Source of the DNA: Cherax quadricarinatus
Taxonomy: Eukaryota; Arthropoda; Malacostraca; Decapoda; Parastacidae
Assembly (NCBI RefSeq): GCF_038502225.1
Contig: NC_091293.1
Coordinates: 6,175,467 to 6,239,466, forward strand
DNA length: 64,000 nt
Direction of reading: 5' to 3'
Shown: one piece after another, positions 37,853 through 48,500 of the stretch
Numbering within the stretch: the stretch's first letter is position 1
Layout of the letters: the number at the start of each line of letters is the position of its first letter
Notes under the pieces: model-generated
What the model saw: only the letters and a program-made list of their open reading frames with translations
Databases searched by the model: none
Told to the model about the DNA's origin: nothing
Position numbers and translations under genes: made by a program

Positions 37853-39180
37853 ATGTAACATTCAGCAGGCATGTCCCAATTTTTCGTATTGAACCATGTC
37901 TCAGTTAAGGGAAATACATTAATGTTACCTGCACTAGCAACTAGTCTCAACTCGTCCATCTTATTCCTAGCACTACGACTATTTGTGTAATGTATATTTA
38001 AGGACCCTCCTTTCTCTTTACCCTTCCTGCTCCTTTCTGTTATTCCACTAAACCTATTACTGTCCTTGTCACCTAGTGTCACTGGCTTTCCAATATCCAC
38101 CTCTTTTTGCCTATTACTAGTTCTCCAAGTACTCATATTACTACACTGGGACTTCACTGTTTTCCCACCAAAACCCATACCACTAACTATTCCTAGTTTA
38201 AAGACCTAACAGCTCCCTCCACTGCACTGGCCAGTGCTCCCACCTCAGACCTAGATAAGTGAACCCTATCCCTGGCATACATGTCATTTCTGCCAAAGAA
38301 GTGGTCCCAGTTGTCAATGAATGTTACCGCATTTTCCTTACAGTATTTGTCCAGCCAGCAATTGACACCAATTGCCCTGGACAACCATTCATTTCCAACT
38401 CCTCTCCTTGGCAAAATGGCACATATGAGAGTGTTCCCCCCCCTTCCTCCTAATTATCTCTATTGCTGACCTATACCTGCTAATCAGGTCTTCACTCCTA
38501 CATCTGCCAACATCATTGCCTCCAGCACTGAGACAGATAATAGGATTGCTCCCATTACCTCTCATAATGTCATCCAGATGGCTAACAATATCCTTCATCC
38601 CAGCCCCAGGAAAACACACTCTCTGCCTCCTACTCCTATCCTTCAAGCAGAATTCCCTATCCATGTACTTAATCTGGCTATCCCCAACAACAATAATGTT
38701 TTTGCCTTCCTTGGAGACGTCAGTCTTGATGTTCCCAGTAGTCGACTCACATTCGTTAGGTAGCACTACACCTTCACTTGTGGAATTCGTCAAGACGTTC
38801 TCGATGGTCTTTGTTGGGGTTTCTAGGGATGTCTCACTCACGTCTGCCAATGCTTCCTTGGTGCTCGTTGTGGCATTCCCAGTAGAACACCCACATTCGT
38901 CAGGTAGCACCGAAAATTGGTTGGATGTTTCCACAGTAGACCTCTGGTTTCTCGTTGTTTCTGCCTCTCCAACAGTCTTCTTGATCCTCAGCTTAGTTCC
39001 ATGTTGCCCGGCCACTGACCAAGTTCCCCTCTTAACCTGGGGACTCACAACAGGAGGATTACTACGAATCATCTTGTTCCCTTCCGTTAATCGCCGTATC
39101 TCCAGCTTAGCAACCCTAAGCTCTTCTTTCAGCTGCTGATAAAGTTGCTCAAGAGAGAGCATCCTGGTTCAGATTCACAG
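37853..39180 (-). mobile_element. Family C LINE (minus copy 2), 5' part: ORF1 and endonuclease start
   Basis: Positions 39162-38193 encode ORF1. Positions 38178-37857 start ORF2 (MGFGGKTVKSQ, then SLNIHYTNSRSARNKMDELRL, TETWFN, MPAECYM), and the LTR element interrupts there. A 5' UTR resembling that of the plus-strand copy (TCTTCACAGAGCTAAGTACATGTCACCACT) lies right of 39162. The element continues at 30344 and then leftward to 26773. Confidence 0.87.
38193..39162 (-). pseudogene. Family C ORF1 copy with SGNH-like domain
   Basis: MLSLEQLYQQLKEELRVAKLEIRR starts a short coiled coil. VVGDSQIKYMD gives the SGNH block I Ser, LSAGGNDVG the block III Asn and, after a frame break, DRVHLSRSE the Asp/His block. 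The break is a C-run of about nine at 38437-38446 (G-run on the coding strand). It contains an extra duplicated segment relative to the other copy (a second VLPNECESTTGN near residue 130). Confidence 0.82.
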
Positions 39181-39265
39181 AGAGCACATAAACAGGTCTT
39201 CACAGAGCTAAGTACATGTCACCACTCAAAAACGTACTGTGGAGGATGACAAATATGGTCCCATG

Positions 39266-39803
39266 TATCAGAAATCCCTATGAGGATTGACTGAGAGCCC
39301 TGAATCTACATTCTCTCGAAAGGCGTAGAATTAGGGGGGATATGATCGAGGTGTTTAAATGGAAAACAGGAATAAATAAAGGGGATGTAAATAGGGTGCT
39401 GAAAATTTCCAGCCAAGACAGGACTCGCAGCAATGGTTTCAAGTTGGAAAAATTCAGATTCAGGAAGGATATAGGAAAGCACTTGTTTAGTAACAGAGTT
39501 GTGGATGAGTGGAACGAACTCCTGAGTACAGTTGTTCAGGCTAAAACGTTGTGTAGTTTTAAAAATAAGTTATATAAATACATGAGTGGGTGTGGGTGGG
39601 TGTGAGTTGGGCCTGACTAGCTTGTGCTGCTGGGTCTGGTGCCGTGCTCCTTCCTTGAGTGGAGGTGACCAGACTGGGTGGGTCATTAGGCTAATCCGGG
39701 GGAAAGGGGTCATTGGGATAATCCGTGGGGGGACATGGACCTGCTCTGCATGGGTCAGTAGGCCTGTTGCAGTGTTCCTTCTTTCTTATGTTCTTATGTT
39801 TTT
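39266..39803 (+). mobile_element. Family C LINE 3' fragment
   Basis: It encodes NLHSLERRRIRGDMIEVFKWKTGINKGDVN, SNGFKLEKFRFRKDIGKHLF and VVDEWNELL to a TGA at 39603, then a 3' UTR with GTAGGCCTGTTGCAGTGTTCC and TTCTTATGTTCTTATG. It is 5'-truncated at the NPYE block. An inverted tail-like piece (AGTAGGTCTACTGACCCATACTATGCAGG) follows at 39830-39860. Confidence 0.85.
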
Positions 39804-39879
39804 AAATGCGTAAGAGATGAGTAACACAGCAGTAGGTCTACTGACCCATACTATGCAGGTCCTTCTTTAACCCAAACAT

Positions 39880-40430
39880 AATAAATTGCAATAGAAGAAC
39901 TGGTAAGAAGAGTCTACAGGATCAAAGGAAAGCTACCTATCCTGGAAGACATAACCCACTAGGAAATATAGACGGAGAAAACTGACGATTATAGGAACGG
40001 CCTTATAGTAGAAATTGAGTTGCTGTGGGTACTGAAAAGGAAGTCGATGTAACAGCATGCCAAAAACATGGCAAGATAGAAGAGTCTGCAAGATTGAAAC
40101 TTGATGTTACCTTAAACACGCATTTAAATGTGATTTCATAAAAAACTGAACTCACTGCGGGTAATGCAGCATTGAATTTCTACCGAATATAGAAACATTC
40201 TGGCCACTTGACTTAAAGGAAGGAACCCACATAAGAGAGTAAATAAGGAATAAATAAGGATATATATTCTTCGTCTCTCCTTGCCCCTTCTCGTAACTTC
40301 GCTTTTATTATTCTTATTTCCTCATTATCTCTCGCACTATCTTTCTTCATCCTTTATTTGAACCTTCTTGCCTTCCCTTTCCTTCCACCATCCCGTGGCT
40401 TGATAAACAACGCTTTTGCCTCACACACTG
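39880..40430. other. Stretch without recognised features
   Basis: Ordinary composition with a T/C-rich section at 40270-40390. No gene or repeat is recognised. Confidence 0.6.
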
Positions 40431-40436
40431 AGTGTC

Positions 40437-40468
40437 CAATGGTTCCACCCGGCCGGGTGGAACCATTG
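40437..40468. repeat. Perfect 32-bp palindrome
   Basis: CAATGGTTCCACCCGG (40437-40452) is followed immediately by its exact reverse complement (40453-40468). It sits at the left edge of SINE-like sequence. Confidence 0.95.
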
Positions 40469-40641
40469 TGCGTGTTTCCTTACACCTGCTGTCCCCGTTG
40501 ACCTAGCAAGCAAGTAGGTACCTGGTGTAGGTCGCATCCAAGGGAATAAGACTGAAGGACCACAATGTAAATAAGACGGAGCCTCAATGACGCACTGACT
40601 TTCTTTGGTTATCCTAGGTAGCTAACCCTCCGGGGTTAAAA
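40469..40641 (+). mobile_element. SINE copy (CGCATCC family)
   Basis: The order of blocks matches other copies here: CCTTACACCTGCTGTCCCCG, AGTAGGTACCTGGTGTAGG, TCGCATCCAAGGG, GGACCACAATGTAAATAAG, ATGACGCACTGACTTTCTTTGGTTATCCTAGG, TAACCCTCCGGGGTTAAAAA. The tRNA-like head is not complete here. Confidence 0.75.
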
Positions 40642-40689
40642 AATGCGAACAAAATCTCATCTCTTATCTTAAGGATTTTAGTCAATTTA

Positions 40690-41086
40690 ACTGGTTATGT
40701 AAATCGTAGCGAAGTGGTACACGCTCATCTAACACCCGAGAACAAGTGGGGTCGAACCCTAGAACGAGGCAGGTCTAACACCTGCTACCCTTCTCACCTG
40801 ATAAGTAAACAAGTTCGCTTAGGTACAGTTTCGCTATTTTATGGAGCGGTAAATAACTGGGACGTAATCAACGTAAAAAATATAATGTAAATATTCGTCT
40901 ATGTTGTATGTTCCCCATCAGCAAAATGGGTACCTGGGTGTTAGTCGACAGGTGTGGGTCGCATCCTGGGACACTGACCTAATTTGCCCGAAATGCTGAG
41001 CATAACAAGAGACTTTCTATATAGTAGTATGTCACTGATGTTAGCTAGGACTGTATACGATGTACACGTACGTGTAGTAAATAAAA
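40690..41086 (+). mobile_element. tRNA-derived SINE with A and B boxes
   Basis: TAGCGAAGTGGTACACGC (about 40708) is a good A box and GGGGTCGAACCCTAG (about 40748) a good B box, about 40 bp apart. Then come CACCTGCTACCCTTCTCACCTG, GGGTACCTGGGTGTTAGTCG and GTGGGTCGCATCCTGGG, a body ending GATGTACACGTACGTGTAGTAAATAAA, and the ATT array. This is the most complete SINE in the window. Confidence 0.75.
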
Positions 41087-41189
<103 letters not shown>

Positions 41190-41394
41190 ATGAAATTACG
41201 AGGTGTGGTGTCAAGCCACCTAAACAATGCGAGTTCCTCCTTAAATTTGAATTTTCTATATCAAATTTCGCAAAGAAAATGTTCAACTTAAGATGTATTT
41301 TAAAGGGTAACATAGTTATTCGCCACGCAGTCACCTCGATGGAAGTGACTTGATGCCGATGGGAAATTCTTGGTGCACGGAAGTGGGTATGTAT

Positions 41395-41490
41395 TTCTTT
41401 TCCTTGGACTGAACCTGACTGACTCCCATTCTCTGTGAGCTGTATGACCCCTATGGGTTTAGCGCTTACAATGAATATTATAATAGAAAT
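41395..41490 (+). mobile_element. SINE 3' fragment
   Basis: GAGCTGTATGACCCCTATGGGTTTAGCGCTTACAATG followed by AATATTATAATAG looks like the 3' part and AT-rich tail of a crustacean-type SINE. No head is present. Confidence 0.5.
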
Positions 41491-41514
41491 ATTGGCTCAA
41501 CATGTGAGACACTA

Positions 41515-41655
41515 CATAGTAAGTAAGTAAGTAAGGTATACACAAATACAGTTACGTAGATTATCATACACAGCAACATATGTGTAGAGAACCTAGGATA
41601 ACCCAGTGAAGGCAGACTAAGTGACTTATTTCCATTAGGGTCCTTTAATGTGAGA
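41515..41655 (-). mobile_element. 5'-truncated family D LINE 3' UTR
   Basis: On the minus strand it reads AAAGGACCCTAATGGAAATAAGT ... GGGTTATCCTAGGTTCTCTACACATATG ... TGTATTTGTGTATACC and ends (CTTA)n. This matches the LINE D 3' UTR at 31601-31740 but with AATAAATT missing before the tail. Only about 140 bp were inserted. Confidence 0.85.
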
Positions 41656-41796
41656 AATTACTTGTACGCACTTCACTATTTTGTTCATACAAGTAATTTG
41701 GCTAGGATGTAATCAAGGTAATTATTACTTACCAATTTTTGTTGCTCATCTGAGGTAAATGGGACTTAAGACACTCTAGGTCGCAGGAAAGTGCCT

Positions 41797-41861
41797 CCCT
41801 CGATGCCCTCGATGCCCTCGATGCCCTCGATGCCCTCGATGCCCTCGATGCCCTCGATGCC
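41797..41861 (+). repeat. 9-bp tandem repeat CCCTCGATG
   Basis: About seven exact units follow one another with no spacer. Confidence 0.93.
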
Positions 41862-42510
41862 TCAAACCACTCTTACACAGCGCGGGACCTAAAATTAGTT
41901 ATTAAGATTTAAGAAACCAGTAGTTCTGGTAAATGTATATTGTGGACTGTATTCATTTTTAGTGACTGAAAAAAAAAGTGATGGGATCTACTGATATTAA
42001 CATTCAGTATAGTCATATGGTGAATATATTAATTTACTGTTTAATATTACCACTTACCAATTTGGACCACCGGTAGAACACATCCTAACGCTACCTAGTC
42101 AGTAAGAAATACGAAGACCAATGCAATCTACTGTACAAAGGAGAGAGCTTCTTATCCAAAGGTGTGTTGTAGGGAGCCACTGGTGTCCTGAAGTATTTCA
42201 AAATTTTACTACTTTATTCCACTGGTATCGCACATAATTTCTTCCCAGTTCGCAGTGTAGGCCGTCACCGCATAATTTTCTGGTGGCCTGAGGGCGTTCC
42301 CCTCCAATTTAGCCCCGATGAAGACCGTCTCTCCTTGTGCAGCCGCTGTTGGTTCTTCTTTTCACTCAAATTTAAATTTAATTCATCAGCAAAGCATTTT
42401 TCACATTATTTACGTTATTATAATTTACACACTAATTTTTTTTGGAAATTTAGGTAAAAAATTTCCACACTACATTAAGTGATTAAAAAAAACTTTCTTC
42501 TGCTTATAAT
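41862..42510. other. Stretch without recognised features
   Basis: AT-rich DNA; I see no element end, repeat or coding motif. Confidence 0.6.
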
Positions 42511-42514
42511 CCTA

Positions 42515-42735
42515 TGAGGGTAGATAACCCAGAATTGCCCAGGAAAGGCAAGCACTGTTCCTTATTTCAACTAGGTTGTTTAGCGCCTCCCAAAGTATCC
42601 TTTAAACTTGTCCCCCATGATGCGACTCACACTAGGTGTCTAACATCCAGGTGCCTATTTATTGCTAGGTGAACAGGGATAGCAGGTGTAAAGAAGCATA
42701 CCCAGTAATCCCACCCATGCCGGGGATTGAATCAA
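42515..42735 (-). mobile_element. SINE copy on the minus strand
   Basis: The minus strand reads ATTCAATCCCCGGCATGGGTGG (B-box-like), then TACACCTGCTATCCCTGTTCACCTAGC, TAGGCACCTGGATGTTAG, GTGAGTCGCATCATGGGGGAC and GGGCAATTCTGGGTTATCTACCC. The blocks are in SINE order. It is diverged from the other copies. Confidence 0.7.
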
Positions 42736-43425
42736 TTAATTCCTAATTTACCTCAGGTACCAAACCAAAATATGATCAATAAAGTTTTAAGAGCTTTACT
42801 GATGTCCATCCTCTATATGGGAATGACCCCACTGATAATTGAATTGATCACGATCCCGGTGAATAACTGATTCAAGAGTGACCATTCTACATAGTATACA
42901 CATTGACCCCCTTCACAGACCATTAGATACCACAGAGACAGGAATCCCTCCGCTACATTTTAGTTCCACTCTGATTAATTGAGATGTGCTTAGGGTCTGC
43001 TTTTCCTGCTCTCTGTGTTTAACCAGTGTCTGCTCAAGAGCTGGGTGGGGTTAGTCTCTTTGTTTGATAAACTAGGGACGTCTTTCTTTCGTTTAAGTGA
43101 GTTGACCTTTAATACTACGATAGGAAATTTCTTAAAAAAAAAAAAGAAATTGTCATGGACATATGGAATCGGAAACTGAAGTCTTTTATATCAAAACAGA
43201 TTGAGTCTGACGATATTTTTGTGATTATTGGTAAGTAATTAATGTTGTGTTCGCTAGGTCATCACTAAATAATCAGTGCTAATGGACTAGGCTGCCTATT
43301 TCTACTGCTTTAATATGCTACCTGCATTTTCTGGCAGTTGCCACTTGGCACGGCGCCCATTTCTGCTGTTCTGGATAGAGTCGTTTCCCCTGAACAAATC
43401 TGCCTGGACTTCCTACTCATTTCTG
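42736..43425. other. Stretch without recognised features
   Basis: No coding motif or repeat unit is recognised. A poly-A run of 12 lies near 43134. Confidence 0.55.
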
Positions 43426-43429
43426 CAGC

Positions 43430-44865
43430 ACTGCAGGCTCCTGATGATGTGTTGATTGTTGCAGCACGAAGGTCCTAGAGCTATCATTTTTTCCCCATAA
43501 GAAATAATGGAAATCAAATTAATCCGTGCAAGACACCCCAAAGTATGATTTTTTTTTTTACCATATGAAATATTAATTTTAATACACACAAACTGAAGAA
43601 GAGATGTACAATACATGACACTTACCTTTATTGAAGATCTGGTGATGATTGATGGGATGGGAGGAGGGGAGAGTGTGGATGGTATTAGTGTTTAGAAGGG
43701 GAATCCCCTTCCATTAGGACTTGAGGTAGCAAGTCCTTTTAAAAACCGGGGTTACTTCCCTTCTTCTTTTAATGCCACTAGGACCAGCTTCAGAGTCACT
43801 GGACCTCTGTCGCACAACATATCTGTCCATTGAGGCCTGTACCTTTCGTTCCTTTATGACTTTCCTAAAGTGTTTCACAACATTGTCAGTGTAATAGTCA
43901 CCAGCACGGCTTGCAATAGCTGTGTCATGGTGATTTTTACCAAAAAAGGTTTACACTTTAAGCCACATTGCACACATTTCCTTAATCTCTGAAGTAGGCA
44001 ACTTCTTCAATTTCTCTCTCCCCTCCTCCGAAGCAGTTTCCTCAGGTCTGGCCTCTTGCTGTTGAAGATGATCTAGCAGCTCATCAGTGGTTAGTTCTTC
44101 ATTGTCCTCCTCCACCAACTCTTCCACATCCTCCCCACTAACCTCACCAATATTAGCACTAGTTCCAGGCATTTTTTCCTGTTCACCTGGGTGTTAGTCA
44201 ACTGTTGTGGGTCGCATCCTGGGGAAAAAGATTAAGGACCCCAATGGAAATAAGTTAGACAGTCCTCGATGATGCACTGACTTTCTTGGGTTATCCTGGG
44301 TGGCTAACCCTCTGGGGTTAATCGTTTCTCGGTAATTGTTTCATGTTAAGCCATACCAACAACACACTCTCCACATCTTCGAGTGGTGCAGCAACAGCAA
44401 CAGCTGACTGTGGTGCAGCAACAGCTGACCATGGTGCAGCAGCAGCTGTGGTGCAGCAGCAGCTGTGGTGCAGCAACAGCTGACTGGTCCAGCAACAGCT
44501 GACGGTGGTGCAGCAGCAGCTGACTGTGGTACGATAGTATTTCTCACCCTTTTTACCACAGGGTTGGCACTAGAAGCTTTCTTGGGGCCCATGGTCACTT
44601 ATTCTGCAGGTGAAATCACTAAAAACGCTGTGATAATATGAAATGTTCCAATTGTATGCTTGGATGTGACCGTGGAGGCTGGCTTGTAAACACTGCCACC
44701 CACGGAACAAGTGAGGCTGGCTCAGGGTGCACGTGGACGCGTCTCGGACGAATCGCGTTGAGAGAGTTTTTTAGCGCTAGGCGAGGCAAAATTTTTGTGT
44801 TAAAATATATCGCTAGGTGGATTTAACGTTATGCGATGCCATCGTTAGGCGAGGGTTGTACAATA
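43430..44865 (-). mobile_element. Tigger-type (pogo superfamily) DNA transposon relic, internally deleted
   Basis: On the minus strand an N-terminal start MGPKKASSANPVVKRVR (44592 leftwards) resembles Tigger transposases. A C-terminal acidic part follows (43951-44172: EDVEELVEEDNEELTTDELLDHLQQQ), then, past a stop, IKERKVQASMDRYVVRQRSSDSEAGPSGIKRR to about 43730. The DNA-binding and DDE core are missing. Flanks read TTAATTTGATTTCCATTATTTCTTATGGGG (left end) and CCTCGCCTAACGATGGCATCGCATAACG (right end), consistent with transposon termini. A SINE (44178-44327) lies in the middle, and a GCAGCAACAGCTG repeat expands residues after the start. Confidence 0.7.
44178..44327 (+). mobile_element. SINE copy inside the Tigger relic
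   Basis: TCACCTGGGTGTTAGTCAAC, GTGGGTCGCATCCTGGGG, AAGGACCCCAATGGAAATAAGT, GATGCACTGACTTTCTTGGGTTATCCTGGG and GGCTAACCCTCTGGGGTTAA are all present in order. The tRNA-like head is truncated. Confidence 0.8.
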
Positions 44866-45830
44866 TGTCAAAGATTATGAAACTTCTTTGCTCCTCTAAA
44901 GCTGGGCATGAGAAAAGCACACAGCAAGCATTTTCCCTCAGGATGGCCATGATGAGATGCTGGAACATGAAAGTGACTGCCCTTGGGCCCCTGGTAGTGT
45001 CACTGAGTCTGGAATCCAGTTCTTTGAGGAAACATGTGGCATTCTTTCCCAACGATAACAAGGTCTCTGATCCCACTGGGATAAATTGATACCAATGGTT
45101 TATGTCCCTGTACTTGCTGATCTACTCCTCCCTGTGATCTGCAGCACTTCCCTGTTTCTCAACACTGTAATGGATGTCGACAGGCAGGTATAGTTTCATG
45201 CTAAAAGCTTGTCATTCTTCCAAGGACAGATGATGATCCTATCAGGTTTGTGGGACATCCAGTTGCAGCAATGTTCTTCTTTATGAAGTCGTTGACTTCA
45301 CTGTGTCTTGGGCGCCAGCCCTTGGTTTTGGAGCAGTTAAGACCATGAAGACCATATCAGTCGGCTTGCGCATCGCTGCAATTACACGCATATTCCGTGT
45401 GAATTGGGGCAGCGAGGCAGAGAGCCACTGCAATATGGAGGGTCTGTGGATCGAGACTTTTTCCCATTGTTGAAATGGGAACCTTTTGGAGGAAATTCCT
45501 AAAGTGGGGTGGAGACGAGCAATCTCCGTGTTGCTGTTGCACATTGGCAATCACCATTTCAGCGATGGGGCCATCCCAACTCGACTGTTTGTAGGCCAGT
45601 GCTGTACTATTTTTAGGTGCTGGAGCAGCGAGTCTCCCAGTCGGTAATGGCCCTGGTGTAAGTAAAATCCTGTATTTCTGCTGAGTCACCAGGTTGTCCG
45701 GAAGAATTTCTCTTATTAACTCGTCTGATGCTATGAAGGAGGAGGATAAGAAAGCTGGTAGGGCAATCTGGGATTATTAGCGTACTCCTAGCCCACCACG
45801 CCTGACTGGAAGTGAGGCTTGTAATCACTG
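44865..45830 (-). pseudogene. LINE C-terminus with zinc-knuckle/endonuclease-like domain, copy 1
   Basis: On the minus strand: QAWWARSTLIIPDC (RT-end block), then [40 protein letters not shown], a Cys/His-rich segment, and RHSEVNDFIKK with several breaks, then SLGKNATCFLKELDSRL. The layout '[11 protein letters not shown]...C.CG....GLH.L.C....RH.evND' followed by RPDG and WD.TC recalls the C-terminal restriction-like endonuclease region of some LINEs. Here the RPDG region is destroyed. The family assignment is tentative. Confidence 0.55.
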
Positions 45831-45950
45831 TCCATCTTCAAGGAAGAGATTTAGTACTCTCTCAAGTGTGGTCTTTAGGATGGAGTAATATTCCTTGAGT
45901 TTCGGACTGCCGAAGGTAGGGGAGCATCTCAAGAAGTAGGTAAGTTTTGG

Positions 45951-46039
45951 GAGTGCTCCTCAGTTCGTCAGTGTAGAACTGCATTTACGACAGTCCAACG
46001 AGTTCAGGTAGCTTAACACTGACGAACTGAGGAGCACTC
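45951..46039. repeat. Perfect 24-bp hairpin arms with 41-nt loop
   Basis: GAGTGCTCCTCAGTTCGTCA... (45951-45974) is exactly complementary to 46016-46039. The loop reads AGAACTGCATTTACG... . A poly-A run begins 30 bp further right. Confidence 0.95.
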
Positions 46040-46068
46040 AGGTTCTTTTCATATTTCTTTCCATGTTC

Positions 46069-46097
<29 letters not shown>
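46069..46097 (+). repeat. Poly-A run of about 29
   Basis: It follows TTTCCATGTTC and precedes GGCAAAACCCACATC. It could be an A tail of an inserted sequence ending here or simple slippage. No polyadenylation signal is close. Confidence 0.9.
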
Positions 46098-46101
<4 letters not shown>

Positions 46102-46134
46102 AAACCCACATCTAGTATCGAGCTCTTGTTCAGA

Positions 46135-46693
46135 CAGATGGGACTTACACAGTTGAAAACAAAGAAATGAGTAAGAAACTGAAATCTCAATATGACTCCG
46201 TGTTTACCGAGCCACTAATCAGACTAGAAATCGACAGTCCAAATTATTTTTTTATGAATGAGCCTCAAAACTCCGTCAATGTATGCCAAATTTCTGACAT
46301 TACCATAACCCCACTAGGCTTTGAGAAAGCCATTGACAACATGCGTATGCACTCAGCCCCAGGCCTAGACTCGTGGAACTCTTTGTTCATTGAGAATTGC
46401 AAGAAACCCTTTTTGCATGCCCTAAGTATACTATAGAGAAGGAGCTTAGACATAGGTGAAATTCTAGTCACTAAAATCAATGGATATAGCCCCACTTCAC
46501 AAAGGTGGTAGCAAAGCATTAGGTAAGAACTATAGACCACTAGCTCTAATGTCCTACATCATAAAAATCTTTGAAAGAGTACTAAGAAGCATGATTGCAA
46601 ACCACTTGGATTCCCAAAAGCTGCCCAATCCAGGGCAACATGAGTTCAGAGGGTGTCGCTCGTGCCCCTCGTAACTACTGGATCATTATGATA
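46135..46693 (+). mobile_element. Family B LINE, RT N-terminal part
   Basis: It encodes LKSQYDSVFTEP, DITITPLGFEKAIDNMRMHSAPGLDSWNSLFIENCKKPF, then after breaks MDIAPLHKGGSKALGKNYRPLALMSYIIKIFERVLRS and NPGQHEFRGCRSC. It supplies the region that most other family B copies lack. It stops at the LLDHYD block near 46690, upstream of the catalytic blocks. Confidence 0.82.
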
Positions 46694-46953
46694 TGGGCCT
46701 TAGGGAGCACTGAAATTTTGGTCAAAGCTGTACTCTTCAGTCATTGTTCCTTATATACATCATTGATTCAGTGTTGATTGGTTCAGGTTTAGCCTACAGC
46801 ATTTGCGATTGAAATCTTGGAATATGTCTGTATTACTGAGTAGCGCAGAGCAGTGTTTTATGTACTGTATACATGTACTCTGCAGTATTTATGAACATTA
46901 ATTAACTTTCTCTCTTTTCAGATACTCTGTTTACTTATATACTTTACTACTGA

Positions 46954-48500
46954 GATGGTTACAATGTCAACAAGGAAAGCCACAGAACATGCATTGTTTG
47001 GCCATGCCAGTGTTCTTCCAGTGAACAAACTTCCCTCCAAAGGCGATATGTTAAGGAGCTGCTGGTGATACAAATGTGATGAAGGAAAGTTTACTGATGT
47101 TTCAGTGATTATCAAGATAGCAGCTGAGGATTGTTCTGAACTATGGCAGAAATCAATTGGAGACAGAAAGACTGTTCCTGTTCTCAGCCAGAAAACTGTT
47201 GAGGAAAGATTGAGAAAATTGTACAGTAGAGGAATAGAACTTAATAAGAACAAAAATGTCTTTAAAAAAGCAACATATCAGGACGAAATGAACAAGTTGT
47301 TTGATATATGTGGTTGTTTCTGTCCTGCTGCCGCCTGGCAAGATGTAGGCTGCAAAATAAAGGAGTGTGACGGATACCACCTGGACTGTAATTGTGATGT
47401 GAAAGTTCCTAAACGTGAGGTGCCATTCCGGCCAGTTTTCTACCACTATGACGGTAAATTAAGTGGTCCTGAGCATTGGAGAGGTCCCATTGGCAATCAA
47501 ATCAAGGATCCTCTGTTTGAGCTGCCAGTTGCTTTCCAACCAGTTAATTTCGCTGATTCCCCTGCTCTGAATGACAAGGTGATAGAGGATTTGTCCTGCG
47601 ACCAGAAATACTTGTATAGGATTTGCAAAGGAGTGATCACAGGTGTGGCTGATGATGACCTGGTCGCTCTAGAACCAGGTCCACCGTATGTGTCAAGGTG
47701 GAATACTTTATGGAGTAGGATCCTTAGGCTGTATGAAGCAACATCAATACCCAGCCAGGAGCTGAAAGAGTCGCCATTATTATTTTAAAGTTCAGTGGTC
47801 CAATGTGGTTCCACATCAAGCTGCACCTTTATGTCACACACTGTCCAAAGAACGTCTTCCAGTCACTGTTATTTATGAGACATCTGAACAGTGAAGAAAA
47901 GAAGATAGTAAAGAAGATTGTCCAAAGGAATTCCTACTTTGCTCAAACAAATCAGCTGCTTCTTGGTATGTGAGCTGATGAAGACATGACTGTGAGAGAC
48001 AAAGTTGTCTCAATAATAAGAAAAATATGAGAAGAGAATCATCAGACAGAAGAAAGTACTGAAAGCTCTGATGAGGATGGAGAAGATTCTGCTGATGCTG
48101 TTGTCGAGGACTTATTAATCTACACTGATGATTAGAACGACAGTGAAGATGAAGAGAATGACAGTGTGGCTCCTATTGTCAACTTAAGAAGAGTAATGAT
48201 TCCCAAACTAAAGTAGCAATCAAAGAACTATCATTCCATGATTGCCTGGAAGACTGAACTCAAAACTAAGCCTTCTTCCTCTGCTTCTCTATCAGATCAA
48301 CAGGTTGTGAAAATTATTGAGACTCCACTGGACGTGCCTAAGTGGCCAAACAACACTCAAGCTGTTGAGCTCAAGTGACTGGGCAGAAGGCAAAAGATGG
48401 ATATATCAGGCAAAGGATATTTTCCAGGAAGGTGATACCCAAGTTCCATACCCAAGAAAGACTTCACTTATAACTTGTAATAGTTTAAAATTAAATAGTT
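46954..48500 (+). pseudogene. Decayed gene of an uncharacterised multi-copy protein family
   Basis: The reading starts MVTMSTRKATEHALFGHAS...LPSKGDML, breaks (TGA 47067), and continues as a 227-codon frame (47105-47788): ELWQKSIGDRKTVPVLSQKTVEERL, NKLFDICGCFCP, then a Cys/His-rich patch (CKIKECDGYHLDCNCDV). A shift near 47785 leads to FKFSGPMWFHIKL, HLNSEEKKIVKKIVQRNSYF and ADEDMTVRDKVV, then an acidic stretch and SDQQVVKIIETPLDVPKWPNNTQAVEL. The blocks LFDI-C-C, PVIQRN-like, DE...R and P.hTQAVE occur in order in uncharacterised arthropod proteins that I recall but cannot name. At least five lesions make it non-functional. The function is unknown. Confidence 0.5.
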
